Shown piece by piece: positions 1-16,000 of a DNA stretch of 64,000 nt. The translations under genes were made by a program, and so were the position numbers. The DNA is from Mercenaria mercenaria (taxonomy: Eukaryota; Mollusca; Bivalvia; Venerida; Veneridae): NCBI RefSeq assembly GCF_021730395.1, contig NC_069362.1:94194001-94258000 (forward strand), read 5' to 3'. Within the stretch, counting starts at the first letter, position 1. Each line of letters opens with the position of its first letter. The notes beneath the pieces were generated by a model. That model had not been told where the DNA came from and did no database searches. It saw only the letters and a list, made by a program, of their open reading frames with translations.

Positions 1-150
1 CTTGCCTTGAACCACAATGCACAGAACTTATATATTTGGCATGTAGCATTGTCTAGTGGACCGGTCTATGCACAATGAAATGTTGATTCTTCAGGTGTAT
101 CGGTTGAAATATCACCCAGTAAGCACTGGCTATCAGTCCTTTTAGAGACC

Positions 151-478
151 GCCTCGGTAGCCTAGTGGTATAGAGCGCCCGCTTCGAGTGCGGGAGGTCG
201 TGGGTTCAATCCCTGGCCGTGCCATACCAAAGACGTAAAAAATGGTACTAGTAGCTTCAGCATTAAGAGGACAGTGCTAGGACTGGTCAGCCCGGTGTCA
301 GTATAATGTGACTGGGTGGGGTATCATGTCATGTGTCTACGGCGTGATATTCCAGTGAAGCAGCACTATAAAGTTGTGCATTGTGCTCACTGCTACAAGT
401 AGACACCGTCGTTTATATGACTGAAAAATTGTTGAAAAAGACGTTAAACCCGAACACACACGCGCGCACGCACACAAT
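151..478 (+). mobile_element. tRNA-derived SINE (V-SINE/RUDI-like), copy 1
   Basis: The head is tRNA-like. A perfect A box (TAGCCTAGTGG) lies at 158-168 and a perfect B box (GGTTCAATCCC) at 203-213, the internal RNA polymerase III promoter of a tRNA-derived SINE. The body runs to a tail reading GACGTTAAACCCGAACACAC followed by a CA/CG dinucleotide run. A second copy lies at 49493-49812 on the minus strand; against it, this copy lacks about 14 bases after the AGCTTC near position 258. The assignment to V-SINE/RUDI is from memory of bivalve SINEs and is less sure than the SINE call itself. Confidence 0.85.
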
Positions 479-3400
479 GTCCTTTCAGGGCTTTGATACT
501 TCCATACCTGTTCACTGAATCAATTGGCTTGTTTCTCTCGTTTTCTCCTTAAATGTTTGTAATTTCATGTAAATATAAAACGTTGTTTCATTTTACATGG
601 TCTTTTTACATACTTCTTAATCCTGTCGATATATCATATTTTGTTGTAACGAAAATGTATGTATGTATAAATACATTGAAATATTGTGTGTATAAGAGCG
701 GATATCATTACTGTGCTTTTGTACCTTTAACTTTCAACCTACCTTTTGTAATAGCCAAGCCTGAAACACTAAGAAATATCAGTTTAATATGTGTCTGAAG
801 GTAGGTAAATGTGATCGAAGCTCGTAGTAAAAGAGCAATCAACCATACCAATTATGCAAACATTCATATAATATATTCCTGTCGCATAATCTGACAGGAC
901 AGCGAACATTGTAAATAAGATGCAGTAAAATAGTTAACCGAATTTCATGCTGTGTCTAGCTACTGACCCTATAAGCTTATTAAATGCATCGAAAATAGAC
1001 GATTTCTTTTTTGGAACAGAGTCAAACGATACGATGTTTACATCATTCTTACCTACTTTTCATTCACTCACCGAATTGTTGTTGATACCTATTAACGTGT
1101 GGAGATTGATCTACCTTTCTACGCACGCACGTAGTATGTCAGATAATGCAAATCTGCACCAGTATTAGTAGAAATACTTGAAAATGCACTGGTTAAGTCT
1201 GACGAGGACGCATGGATATATTGAGCCCGAGTTGTGGTTTGCACGAGGAAGTTGAAGTCTATTCCTATTTTTAATCGTTAAAGAAGTGGTACCTATTGGT
1301 GCCACGTGTGTGAGCAAGCGTCGTAAATTCGTTTTGACCGGTGTTCACTTCCCATCTGGATACCCCAAATTTTACTTCGTAAAATGAACCCCGGTTCAAT
1401 TCGGTACATAAAGTAAACCTTTTCATTAAACGTGAAATCATGCAAAACACCATTTTGCGTGATGCTTTCAACACCATTGTCTTTTTTTCTGTTAAAATTC
1501 CACCACAAAACTGGGAAGTGATGCAAGCTGTCGAGAAAGCTAAGTCAGTGTTTTTCCAAAGATCCGTGTTCGAATCCGCTTTGGTTTCCAATTTTTCTCG
1601 CACTAAATAAAAATACATTCTGATGTATATGCATGACTAAATCAAAACTCAAAGATGGAATGCGAAAACATCAGCAAACAAACAAACCCAATTATTGTTG
1701 GCTGATGTCCAGACTAAAACAATCGGTTTTGTTTTGACCCAAAGTGCTCTAGATATCTTATCATATAAAAGTTACTCAAAAAGATCTAGACTTTTATGGT
1801 TTCACATATAAACGGCATTAGTCACTTCCAACAAGCTTTAACGCCATACGACTATGTACAGCCGCCGTCAAACCTTCCACTGTCCATCTCTACGACTTCC
1901 TCATGCTAAGAATAATACGTGCGATGCTCTAACAAGCAGCAGTGATGAGCAAGTAAAGTCAATGACCACTTGGCCACGGATTGACAGTGTGTAACAGTGC
2001 ATAACTTACAGACAGTACTGCATAAAATTTTACGAAAAAAAAATTGAATGGACCAAGTTCGTCCAGACGGCATTCAGATGTTTTGAAATCCTTTATGTAA
2101 TAGGAAGTCCTGTGATATTGCTGCAGTCCATTTCGCGATTACGTTAAAACAAAATATACGATTCACAACCATCAACCTGAAGTTCGATAATCTAAGTTAT
2201 CGTGAAAGATAAATTATTTTATGGTTAACAAAATCTTCAAAAATGTCACGGCGGCTCTTTCTTTTTTACAGGGTTAAGCTCCTTACCGGTTAAGTTCTTG
2301 TCAATATGACCTACTGTGCTAAGGTAAATTGTCTTATCAACATAACACTGGTAGATCTATTTTTGAATACTTGAAAATCCTTGAAAATGTGTCCTACTAT
2401 GAAATTTTGTATGAATTCATGAAACCATGAATAATTCTGTAAAGTTTATAACCACGTTTCAATACATTTGTTCATGTCTGTACTACCGACCGTGACGTGG
2501 ACTTTTTTCTGTCGCTATTGATTATACACAGTCACTGTTTGTTTGCACTAACAAAGACTGTTTTGGTTCAAACAGATCAATGAACTAATAGTCGCAGTTC
2601 ATGTTTGGTGTTCCGTATGCTTTTTTTTTTCAACAATAAAGTCGATTCTAATTATTAAAGCCCACGTCTGTAAACAATTTTAAACATGTTTTGACTACTG
2701 CATAACGTATCGTTTTACTACTGAAATATCGAGCTACGAAAACAAAAGGAGTAACTTGCATTTTTTCTTATAAAGTTGTCAATACAAAGGACAGAACTAA
2801 AACCAAAGCAACACTGCATTGTCAACTGCTTCGGAAACAATTTTAAGTTTCCCCAATTATTTTTCAAATTAAGGGCTGCAAGTAAAACAGCATTATTTTA
2901 GTCTTCTAAATAATACAAAAACACAAGTGTGCAAATAATTAATTTCACAAACAGAAAACATTAAGTTGTTATACAATGGTGAATATCTGACGAATTTGAA
3001 TTTCCCAAGTATTTCTGTGGTCAGGTTTTTAAACACCTGACTAATAACACAATATATGTGACCTAGCTAACAACCTCGGTCAAGCTTGTCATTTTTCTTT
3101 GATCAATAAAGGTGACCTTTTACTATTGATATAAGTATGCTGTCGCCTAAACATGTACGTTTAATTGTACATGCGTATGACATCTAAATGATATGTATCC
3201 TTAAAGCAGGTTATACAGTTTTCATTTGTTGATTATACAATGTTTCAAGCTTAAACATGTTTATGGTAAAACTTCCTGTTACACTAGCTTTCCACTACCC
3301 ATGTCATTAAGTGATCATAAGCAGGTTTCCGTTTTAACTCTGATGTAAAACCATCTTTTTCTGGACCTACTTCATCCAATAAAAAAACTATTGTTTTTCA

Positions 3401-4900
3401 TTTCTGAACCCCTTCATAAAAATTCAATTTCCTGCATACATCTGTGTGTATGTTGACATATAACAATATATTTACATAAATATCAGACCCTTGTGAACAG
3501 GACATTGTGGCCAAGATGCACTTTGAATATCTCCATTCTACTTACAATTAAATTATGCAATTATCATAATTCATATATGGAAACATTTTGTCACCAATAC
3601 ATCAAATTGATCTGACTACGCAGTATGTGTGTCAGTGGGGCATGAAAACCATAAGATATACTCAATGCATGCCTACAGGAAATTAGTCATTCATGGATGA
3701 AAAGATAAAACTCAAGACCGTTTAACAATAAATATCCTGTATGAAGGATTTTTCTTTTTTATCATAGTTCACTGACTTGACATCATATATTTAAGGTTTT
3801 TAACAAAGCTACATTACCACATAATTATTATACCATATTCTGTACAAAAAGAAAAAAGAGGAAAAAAAAACAGCTTACAAAACATCAATAAAACATGTTC
3901 AAATGGTATATATAAACACTACAGAAATCGTTAGTTGCCAGTGATTCATGTACGGGATGAGGACATAACAAATTGAAATAAATGAATGAAAAACAGGAGT
4001 ACAAGATTAATAACTATTTACATATGATTAATGAAAAATATTAGAGAGACATGTATGTCAATGCAAAATTATGCCATCTTGCCCTTAGTGTTGTGAATAC
4101 ATGATAACGTACTCGACTCATTTCATCAACATTAGCATTCAAAATAGTTCAGCACTGTTCAATGGGTATATAATGAAAAATGGTCATATATAACATGACA
4201 AAAGTACAAAACAAAATTTCTAACTGTTGATGGGGAACAACTGTCATTGAAGAAAATGAATGGCAGTTTAACTTCCTTTAAATATGACAAAAAATTGCTT
4301 ACGCCTTTAGTCATGTATTTAAAAAAGAAAGGTCAAAGCCAAAGGTCACAGTAAGTTAATATTAGTTAGCACTTTAGACCTGACCCTGACCTTTCTTTAA
4401 TGAGTTTGTATGTATTAATTTATAAGAGGCAGACATGTACTTGAGATACAGTGAAATATAAACCTGAGTAATTACATCACATTTTACATGATTTGCTGCT
4501 CTTGTTTTACCTGAAGCCAATTTTCATACATATATATGCATCTTACACATGACTCAAGCAAATAAATTCTAAATATGTTTACATGTTCATTGTAGATTGA
4601 AACCACCTTAATACATGTAACAACCACTATTACCCAGGTGAAATATTTTTGTTCATTATTGCCTTTCCCTCCATTTGGAGTAAAAAACTGAGTTATAATT
4701 TTAAATTCATATCAAAATTAAGACCAATGATTCAGAAGTCATACCTGCAAAAATACATTAATGACAACAATAAGTTCTGTCAAAACTTCAGTACCAAACA
4801 AGATCTACAGACAAAAATAAACACAAGTAATCCAGGAAATGAAATCTTAGAACTTTTTTTCAAATATCCACTGGACCTACTTTCAAGCCATATCCACTGA
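479..4900. other. AT-rich intergenic stretch, nothing recognised
   Basis: No exon-like coding segment with splice sites and no recognisable protein were seen on either strand. The short open frames here (for example 553-798, 947-1168 and 1271-1618 minus) are unlike any family I know and have no supporting signals. The part near 4900-5054 is probably 3' untranslated sequence of the minus-strand UBALD gene; no clear poly(A) signal for that gene was found, so its end is open. Confidence 0.5.
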
Positions 4901-5054
4901 CTTTCTCCACACAATGTAATGACTAATCGCTAATCCATAATTCTGCAAGAATTCAGGAAAAAAAAAAACACAGCCCAGTTCTTCTCACATAATGTTCACT
5001 GTCAAGCACATCACATATTTTTCACTGAATAAATGCCTGCCATGTTTTACATGT

Positions 5055-7074
<2,020 letters not shown>

Positions 7075-10000
7075 ATGGGGGCATTTTCAAGCACACTTGG
7101 ACGGAGAAACGGCGATGTAGAAGTACTGGACATAACGTCCAACAATGCCTACAAATATCCTCCAAAATCTGGTATGTAATCTTCTAGGCCAAATAATAGG
7201 ACGTTTTTTGGACCTCGCCTTAAATCATTTCACTTTGCCCTTCTTGCCCAGAAAACCGTAGTTCCACTGTCATTCGCCCTAAAACTATATGAAAGAAAAA
7301 CATAATTGGCAATAAAGTGCGCAGAAATTAAATCAACCATTGTTATGTAAAGAGTGTAATGACAATATGCAATACACAGAATGTCACTGGGAGGAACGCG
7401 CAGCGAAACGTGACCATGACAACGAAAGATGATCACTTGATTTCAGGTTGAGTCGTTGACGCTAGTCGAACTAATCCGACGTATACAGTTTGTTTTTTAT
7501 TGTGACGGTCAAACTGTAACAGTGGCTGCAAAAGTCAGAAATTAAAAAGCAGCCACTCAGCGACAGTAAGCTTGTCTAAGGTTGATGCCAGTAAATATGT
7601 TGCTTATTGTTTGCAACCAATGTGATTACGGTAAACAATGTTGACCAAAATCGGTGACCAGAGAGGCCTAAAAATTTGAAAAACAGGGATAACTTTCAAA
7701 TTTCAGAGTTTTCAATCTAACTGTTTTTATCGTTATTTCTCGGTCTCAATTTCTTTAATGAAAAAATATAAAGTTAGACAAACTATTAAATTCGTTGTTT
7801 GATAAAAATAGCAGATGACTCTTTTAGTTCATTGATATGTTTAAAAGGGAGGTAAAACATTTAACCAAATATTAATTATTTTTATGTTGAATGTACATTG
7901 TTTTAAAAAACATTGTTCCTGATTTTTCAGTCTTTATCTACTAATCAATACAAACACCAATTTCATTGAAAGTTCAAGTTTTAAAAACTCTGCAGTTTGT
8001 CAAATTAAAGAAAGTACATATATAATTTTTAGACTGCTCATGCCACATTGAATAGAATTGAAAGATTTTAACATAAAAAAGCTGTCTTGGGAAGGAAGAA
8101 ATCCAGGAAATATTAACTTAAGTACTGGTTGCTTGATGAAAAATGTGTTTCACCGGCATGTTTTGACCGGCTCCACCAAATTCTTTCAAATAATTCTGTT
8201 TCGTGCTTATCCAAACCCTAGGGGATGCCATGTATATATTAATTTCATTGTTGATGATATCATTGCAGGTAATTACTTTGGTACCCACTTTATCATGGGT
8301 GGGGAGAGGTTTGACATGTCACAGCCAGAGTCTTACTTATTTGGAGAGAACACAGATTTAAACTTTCTTGGATGTAAGCCTGTTCCGGTAAGTTAAAAGA
8401 AGAAAGAGTTAGTCAGTTAATTTAATATTTACAGAAGAGTTAGTTTTTAAAAATTTTCTTCTCGTGCAAATAGAATTACAGTAGGTAAGCCTTAGTCCAG
8501 TAACTTGGCCTTGTTTAGTTGTTATTGAGATATAGAGAAAAATGTTAACATGTGATGTCTTCTTTCAAAGTCAGACTCTTGAGTTGCATTCTTAAGCTTG
8601 AAAACTGCTTAATTAGAGGCTGTTAGGAAATATTAAAGGCTTTGTAAACAACAAAAATATCATTCTATAAAAAAAGGTTCAAACTGGAACGCCTAATGAA
8701 TCAGGCCGAGTAAGCATAAGAGCTACCAATACAGTTATCAAATCTATTTCATTTCAAGCCACTTCATTTGAAATTTACTTATGATTTGACATGAAGGATG
8801 CCACACGTATCTAGTAACTTCTTTTTAAAAGTAATCAGTTTTTAAGCATATGCTGAAAACTGATTAATAAGTTTAATGAAATAATACAAAATTTAGAACT
8901 ATCCTTGAATGAATTGTGTGATGTTTGAATAAAAAAGTAAAGGGTTTGCTTTGATTTGTGTTTATGATGCCTTATATTTATTAAGGCAGGCTTGATCTCC
9001 GCCATTAAGTACAAATGTACAGTAGTTAAACACTAAATCATGTTGGACACGATTGATTCTGCCTTTGCGACCAGTGTAGATCATGATCAGCCTGCAAATC
9101 TGTGCAGTCTGATCATGATCTGCACTGTTTGCCATTCAGTCAGTATCTTTTTTGTAAGCACCCATTTTAACAGTTAATGGTGCTGATCAAATTGAAAGAT
9201 GGACAAGTTCGTTATAGAAATTTAGCAGGGTAAGGGTTAACACTGACATTTAAAAGCAAGATAGTATTCATGTTCGGCCCAATGATTTTTACACAATTTT
9301 GGACTTGCAAGTGAACATACATTTGTTTCATGAGATAATTATTTGTTTCAGTTTCCTTATCCACCAGCCTCAGGGAATGAGCCGACAAAAACTCTGAAGA
9401 GCCTTGTTAATATAAGAAAAGATACCCTTAGACTTGTCAGGTATGCATTTACATATTAAAAAGATTAGCTTTCAGAAGTAAACTAAAGACATCCAATGTG
9501 AATATTTCATTAAACTATAGAAAATCCTTATCAAATGAATTTAACTTGACTAAATTTATAAACTGTGTCTTTTTTGCAAACTGTAGAATAAATATTGTTT
9601 AACAGTTGTTTGCAAGAGTAATTGTTAAACTGCTGACTGTTCTGTTTTATTTAACAAAGATTATAACCTAGGCAGTTATATCATGTAACTGGAGAGAGAT
9701 GCACTGTTGTAGAGGTAAAGCATCTTATTCCTTACCCTGAAGGTTTTAAGAGAATTTGACTGTGGTGTTCACAGCCTTTACTTTGAGTACTGGTCTGAAA
9801 TCTAGGAAACAGTAATCAAGTGTAGTTTAGAATTTTCTCCACATTGTACAAGCATATGGTATGGCTTAAACAAATGTGTCCAATTTTCAGGATTCCAGAA
9901 GTAGAAAAATTGCAGCCTGATGAGAAGGATGAAACATTGAATAACAAATACAACTTGGAATTTACATTTGATTGTGACGTGAAATGCTCAGTCAAGATTA

Positions 10001-13000
10001 TGCTTTTCTGTTCAGAGGAAATTGCTAATGGACAGATCAAGTATTATTTTTAGTTGATTTTTTAAGAAAAAGAAAAAAATACTTAGGTTTAAAGAGGCAT
10101 TCCCCTAGATAAGCATTTTTTCCCCCTAATTTTAATGTATGAAAGTAAAGTATATATCATATAAAAATCTTAAATCAATATTGTTCACCAGGAAGAACAG
10201 TAGAACCTGATTTAGCAGCCACTTGTATTAAACAGCCAGTCAGCTTACATTCAAAACTGATTTTTTGTTCTAATTTCATAAGGAGCCACCTGCCTTATGT
10301 AGGTTGTATTGCTCCATCTGCTGGCTGCATAGTACTGGTTTGAGTGTATGTTATTAAGTACAGCTAAACAACTTCTATTTTGTATTATAGTTTGCCCAGC
10401 TTATGCTTTTGCCTGCTTTTCTACATATTTTACTTACATATTTCACATGTGAATTTACCTTAGAATCCACAGAGTCAATGTAAAATTTGACATAAATCTG
10501 TAATAGGCACATCCCTCAGATGACTGTATAGAAACTAAAATAATAACTGTCAGTAAAAAAGAGCTGAAGTTCAGAAACTCGGGGGTCTAGTGTTCTGTTT
10601 CTTAGTGAGATATTAGTATAGGTGAATGGTCTGGCATCCATTGTTCATCGTCCACAATTTACATAAGCATCTCTGAAACTACTGATCTGAATTACACTAA
10701 ACTTAAGAATTTTTGACTGTACCATGCTGGCAAGGTTCACTGTCAGATTTGTTCAAATGGTTTAATTTGACCCCTTTTACTGGGATGTAGAGCTGGAAAT
10801 GTAAAAACCTTAAAATAGCTTCTTCTGACAAACCCTGCTTGCTGCATCATCATCAGACTTGGTCTATTGCATTGTTGAAAGGTCCTTTCTCAAGTTTCTT
10901 CAAATGAGGTCACTCAGTCTTTTTTAGGAGCCACTAGAGCTTAAGTAGAAATACATTAAAATGACTTCTTGTATGAACTGTTGGATGCATCTTCATTATG
11001 TCTCCCCCAGGAGACATATTGTTTTTGCCCTGTCCGTCCGTCCGTCTGTCCGTCCGTCCGTCCGCACGTCACACTTCATTTCCGAGCAATAACTGGAGAA
11101 CCATTTGACCTAGAACCTTCAAACTTCATAGGGTTGTAGGGCTGCTGGAGTAGACGACCCCTATTGTTTTTGGGGTCACTCCATCAAAGGTCAAGGTCAC
11201 AGGGGCCTGAACATTGAAAACCATTTCCGATCAATAACTAGAGAACCACTTGACCCAGAATGTTGAAACTTCATAGGATGATTGGTCATAAAGAGTAGAT
11301 GACCCCTATTGATTTTGGGGTCACTCCGTCAAAGGTCAAGGTCACAGGGGCCTGAACATTGAAAACCATTTCCGATCAATAACTAGAGAACCACTTGACC
11401 CAGAATGTTGAAACTTCATAGGATGATTGGTCATGAAGAGTAGTTGACCCTTATTGATTATGGGATCACTCCGTCAAAGGTCAAGGTCACAGGGGCCTGA
11501 ACATTGAAAACCATTTCTGATCAATATCTAGTGAACCACTTGACCCAGAATGTTGAAACTTCATAGGATGATTTACATGCAAAGTAGATGACCCCTATCG
11601 ATTTTGGGGTCACTCCATTAAAGGTCAAGGTCACGGGCCTGAACATTGAAAACCATTTCCGGTCAGTAACTTGAGAACCACTTGACCCAGAATGTTGAAA
11701 CTTAATAGGATGATTGGTCATAAAGAGTAGATGACCCCTAACGATTTTCCCTGATTGATTATGGGATCACTCCTTCAAAGGTCAAGGTCACAGGGGCCTG
11801 AACATTGAAAACCATTTCTGATCAATAACTAGAGAACCACTTGACCCAGAATGTTGAAACTTCATAGGATGATTGTACATGCAAAGTAGATGACCCCTAT
11901 CGATTTTGGGGTCACCCCATTAAAGGTCAAGATCACAGGGGCCTGAACATTGAAAACCATTTCCGGTCAGTAACTTGAGAACCACTTGACCCAGAATGTT
12001 GAAACTTAATAGGATGATTGGTCATAAAGAGTAGATGACCCCTAACGGTTTTGGGGTCACTCTGTGAAAGGTCAAGGTCACAGGGGCCCGCACATTGAAA
12101 ACCATTTCCGGTCAGTAACTTGAGAACCACTTGACCCAGAATGATGAAACTTCGTAGGATGATTGGTCATGCAGAGTAGATGAACCCTAACGATTTTAGG
12201 GTCACTCTGTTAAAGGTCAAAGCCACAGGGGCCTGAACATGGAAAACCATTTCCAATCAATAACTTGAGAACCTCTCGACCCAGAATGTTGAAACTTCAT
12301 AGGATGATTGTTCATGCAGAGTAAATGACCCTTATTGTTTTTGGGGTCACTCCGTTAAAGGTCTAGGTCACAGGGGCCTGAACATTGATAACCAGTTCTG
12401 ATCAATAACTTGAGAACCACTTGACCTAGAATGTTGAAACTTCATAGGATGATTGAAAATTGCAGAGTAGATGACCCCTATTGATTTTGGGGTCAGTCGA
12501 TTAAAGGTCAAGGTCACAGTGGCCTGTTCATGTAAAATCATTTTTTGGAAATAAGTTGAGAACCACTTGACCTACAATGTTGAAACTTAATAGGATGATT
12601 GGACATGCAAAGTACATGACCCCTATTTATTTTGAGGTCACTTGATCAAAGTTTAGGGTCACAGGAGCCTGAACAGTGACTTGAGAACCACTAGGCCACG
12701 AGTGTTGAAATTTAGCGGGATGACTGGACATGCCAAGTAGATGATCCCTATTGCAGCCAACCATCAGTGTCTCTTTGACAAAATGGCTCCTGACCCCTAT
12801 TGACTTCTTGCCTATAGGACTTTGCATTTGGGGGAGACATGCACTTTTTTACAAAAGCATTTTCTAGTTAAACTTGGTCTGTAGCATCATTATAAAGTCA
12901 ACAAACCTGGTGTGTAGTTAATACTAACTTATTTTCAGTTGATTGTGAAGTAAGTTCTACAACTTACATTAATCACTCTCGGCACCTCATTCCTGATGGA

Positions 13001-16000
13001 ATCCATCACCACAAGGGTATGAGAGAAGAGAAACATGTTTACCTTTTAATGCTGAGTGCCAAGCAACTAGTACTAATTTTCACGTCATTGATATGACGCG
13101 GCCGAGAATCGAACCCACGGCCTCCCAGATTGGAAACAGACACTCTACCACTAAGCTTTCAAGGGGGTCTTTGTCTGTAGCATCAACATAAATCCTCAGG
13201 AAATGTTTTACAAATGGGGGAGCTTGGTCCCTTTTAGAGGCATCTAGAGCTAAAAATAGAAAAAACTTTAAACAACTTCTTCTCATGAACCCCTTGATGG
13301 ATCTTCATCAAACTTGTGTCTGTATCATCAGCATAATATTAATGTCCTCTGAATTTTTTTACAAATGAGGATTGCTTGGTTTCTTAAAGGGGCCACTACA
13401 GCTATAAATAAAAATGCCTTTAAGTGGCATCTTGTCATGTACTGTTTGATTGATCTTCATCATACGTGACAGGAGGCATCATTGTAAGGTCCTATCCCAG
13501 TTTTGTTCAAATGGTTGCTTTTGGCCTATTCTATGGGCCACTACAGCTTGAAATAGAAAAAATTCTTGAAATGACTTCATCTCATTGTAATGGTTCTACT
13601 TGGTCTTTTTTAGGGGACACCAGAGCTAAAAACAGTAATTCTTATTATGAAGTTTGTTCTAAGGGTTAGGCACATTTAGAATCTTGGTAAGAAGCAAGGT
13701 TCTCTTCATATGAGCGACACAGGCCCATTTGGGTTTCATGTTTATATAATATAATGTCCGGAAAAGTAAACAAAACTGTATTACCAGTATACACATGAAT
13801 AATTTTACATTATAAAATGAGCAAATTTTTTTATAGTTACCATCCCAGGGATCCAAGTCTTACTTCAGAAAGTTTTCATTACAAAAGAGGGGCCACTCAG
13901 TTATTTCAACAGTCTTCATATGTAATAGATCCATCTAGATTCACAGAGGAAGAGGTAATTATGTTACATTTCTGCTAAAGGGCATTCCTTTTATTTTATT
14001 TACTACAAAAAACATGGCATGTTTTGTGACAATATACCTTGGCACAAATGAGTTTGGAAAGCAGTCCGTCTTTAATCTATAGTCTGTTTGGTTGTTTCTG
14101 AGTGTATATTTGAAATCTATTTATGATAAGACTGCATTCTTAGAGTAGTCTTCAAACTTTGTTTTATGACCTCAGACCCAGAGGTCCTATTTTATGACCT
14201 CAGACACTCTTTCAGCCACAGTTGCTAACAGTCAGTAGTACGTGGCATAAAACAGATACTACGTGTATCACTGTTTAGTCAAGTCATAAACTTTTATATT
14301 GTATGGTTGTATATGAAAATTAGTTTATGGATGTGTATGAAAATTAATTTATTATTATAAAAATACTGCTAATAAAAGGCCTTATCTAAGCTCCATTTTG
14401 ATATCTACCATTAATCCGGGCATTATTATCATTTTATTAGCTCATCTGATTTTTTGAAAAAAAATGATGAGTTATTGTCATCACTTGAGCGGTTGTCGGC
14501 GTCGGCGTTGCCTGGTTAAGTTTTATGTTTAGGTCAGCTTTTCTCCTAAACTATCAAAGCTATTGCTTTGAAACTTGGAAGACTTGTTCACCATCATAAG
14601 CTGACCCTGTATAGCAAGAAACATAACTCCATCTTGCTTTTTGCAAGATTTATGGCCCCTTTTGTACTTAGAAAATATCAGATTTCTTGGTTAAGTTTTA
14701 TGTTTAGGTCAACTTTTCTCCTAAACTATCAAAGCTATTGCTTTGAAACTTGGAATACTTGTTCACCATCATAAGCAGACCCTGTACATCAAGAAACATA
14801 ACTCCATCTTGCTTTATGCAAGAATTATTGCCCCTTTTGGACTTAGAAAATCAGTTTTCTTGGTTAAGTTTTATGTTTAGGTCAACTTTTCTCCTAAACT
14901 ATCAAAGCTATTGCTTTGAAACTTGCAACACTTGTTCACCATCATAAGCTGACCCTGTACAGCAAGAAACATAACTCCATCCTGCTTTTTGCAAGATTTA
15001 TGGCCCCTTTTGGACTTAGAAAATATCAGATTTCTTGGTTAAGTTTTATGTTTAGGTCAACTTTTTCTCTTAAACTATCAAAGCTATTGCTTTGAAACTT
15101 GCAACACTTGTTCACCATCATAAGCTGACCCTGTACAGCAAGCAACATAACTCCATCCTGCTTTTTGCAATAATTATTGCCCCTTTTGGACTTAGAAAAT
15201 CATTTTCTTGGTTGAGTATTATGTTTAAGGCAACTTTTCTCATAAACTATCAAAGCTATTGCTTTAAAACTTGCAACAGTTTTTCACAATCATAATTGGA
15301 CACTGTACATCAAGAAACATAACTCTATCCTGCTTTTTGCAAGAATGATGGCCCTTTTTAGACTTAGAAAATCATGGGTAGGATAATATTTCTATTATAC
15401 AAAAAAAATCAGATGAGCGTCAGCACCCGCAAGGCGGTGCTCTTGTTACCAGAAGATATAATGGACTTGTCATCTGTATGGTTGTCATTTCCCAAAATGA
15501 ATGGTAAACACGGAAAAGGTGAAATCATAATTATATAGTTCAAAAGAGGTTTTCTTGGGAAATTTTATGGGGAGTGGGGTGCGTGCTAGGCATTACCGGC
15601 CCTTGACCTTATATAACTAAACTTGTTACATAGCTTTATTGAAAATGACACTATTGTTGATATATTATTCATCATTTGAATAACAGCAATATGATTTAGG
15701 AAATATGATAATTAATTTCTCAGTGTTTTATGGAAATAATCAATAGCCAGCAGATGAATTCTGTTTTCGTGATGTCAAACCACAGCTTGATACATTTACA
15801 TTTACAAGTATATTGTTGATAATATTGTGTTGATGTGAAATATGGTTGAGGTGTGGTTTTGTCAGTATTATGTTTCTGTAATGCGTGATTCACAGAAACA
15901 GATCTTAGTGATCAGAAACCAGGAAATGAAGAGAAATGAGAAAAACTGATAAAACATTTTTTGGTCTGTCATCTTTAATCATGATATTGATGATCAAGTC

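Larger units (their letters stand above)
10617..13672 (+). repeat. Old tandem-repeat element, interrupted by a Helitron-like element and a SINE
   Basis: Units of about 150 bp recur in 10617-10996 and 12868-13670. Each carries a run like GGCCACTAGAGCTAAAAATAG, then ATGACTTCTTCTCATGAACTG, then GGATCTTCATCAAACTTGG. The array is split by the younger element at 10997-12867 and by a SINE at 12975-13165. The units are diverged, so the array is old. It fills part of MGRN1 intron 4. Confidence 0.6.

Noticed and set aside
151-230. Functional tRNA gene
   Set aside because: The boxes are good, but the sequence continues into a 250-base SINE body repeated at 49493-49812, and the cloverleaf stems are not all paired.
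1271-1618. 115-codon minus-strand frame
   Set aside because: No recognisable domain, no splice context, and an overlapping second frame of similar length.
4324-4402. Short inverted words AAAGAAAGGTCA / TGACCTTTCTTT as a hairpin element
   Set aside because: Only about 12 bases on each side with a 50-base loop; compatible with chance in AT-rich sequence.
14568-15295. Frames with LVHHHKLTLYSKKHNSI and related peptides, repeated at 22616-23343
   Set aside because: Core units of a Helitron-like element in introns; the frames are interrupted differently in each unit.
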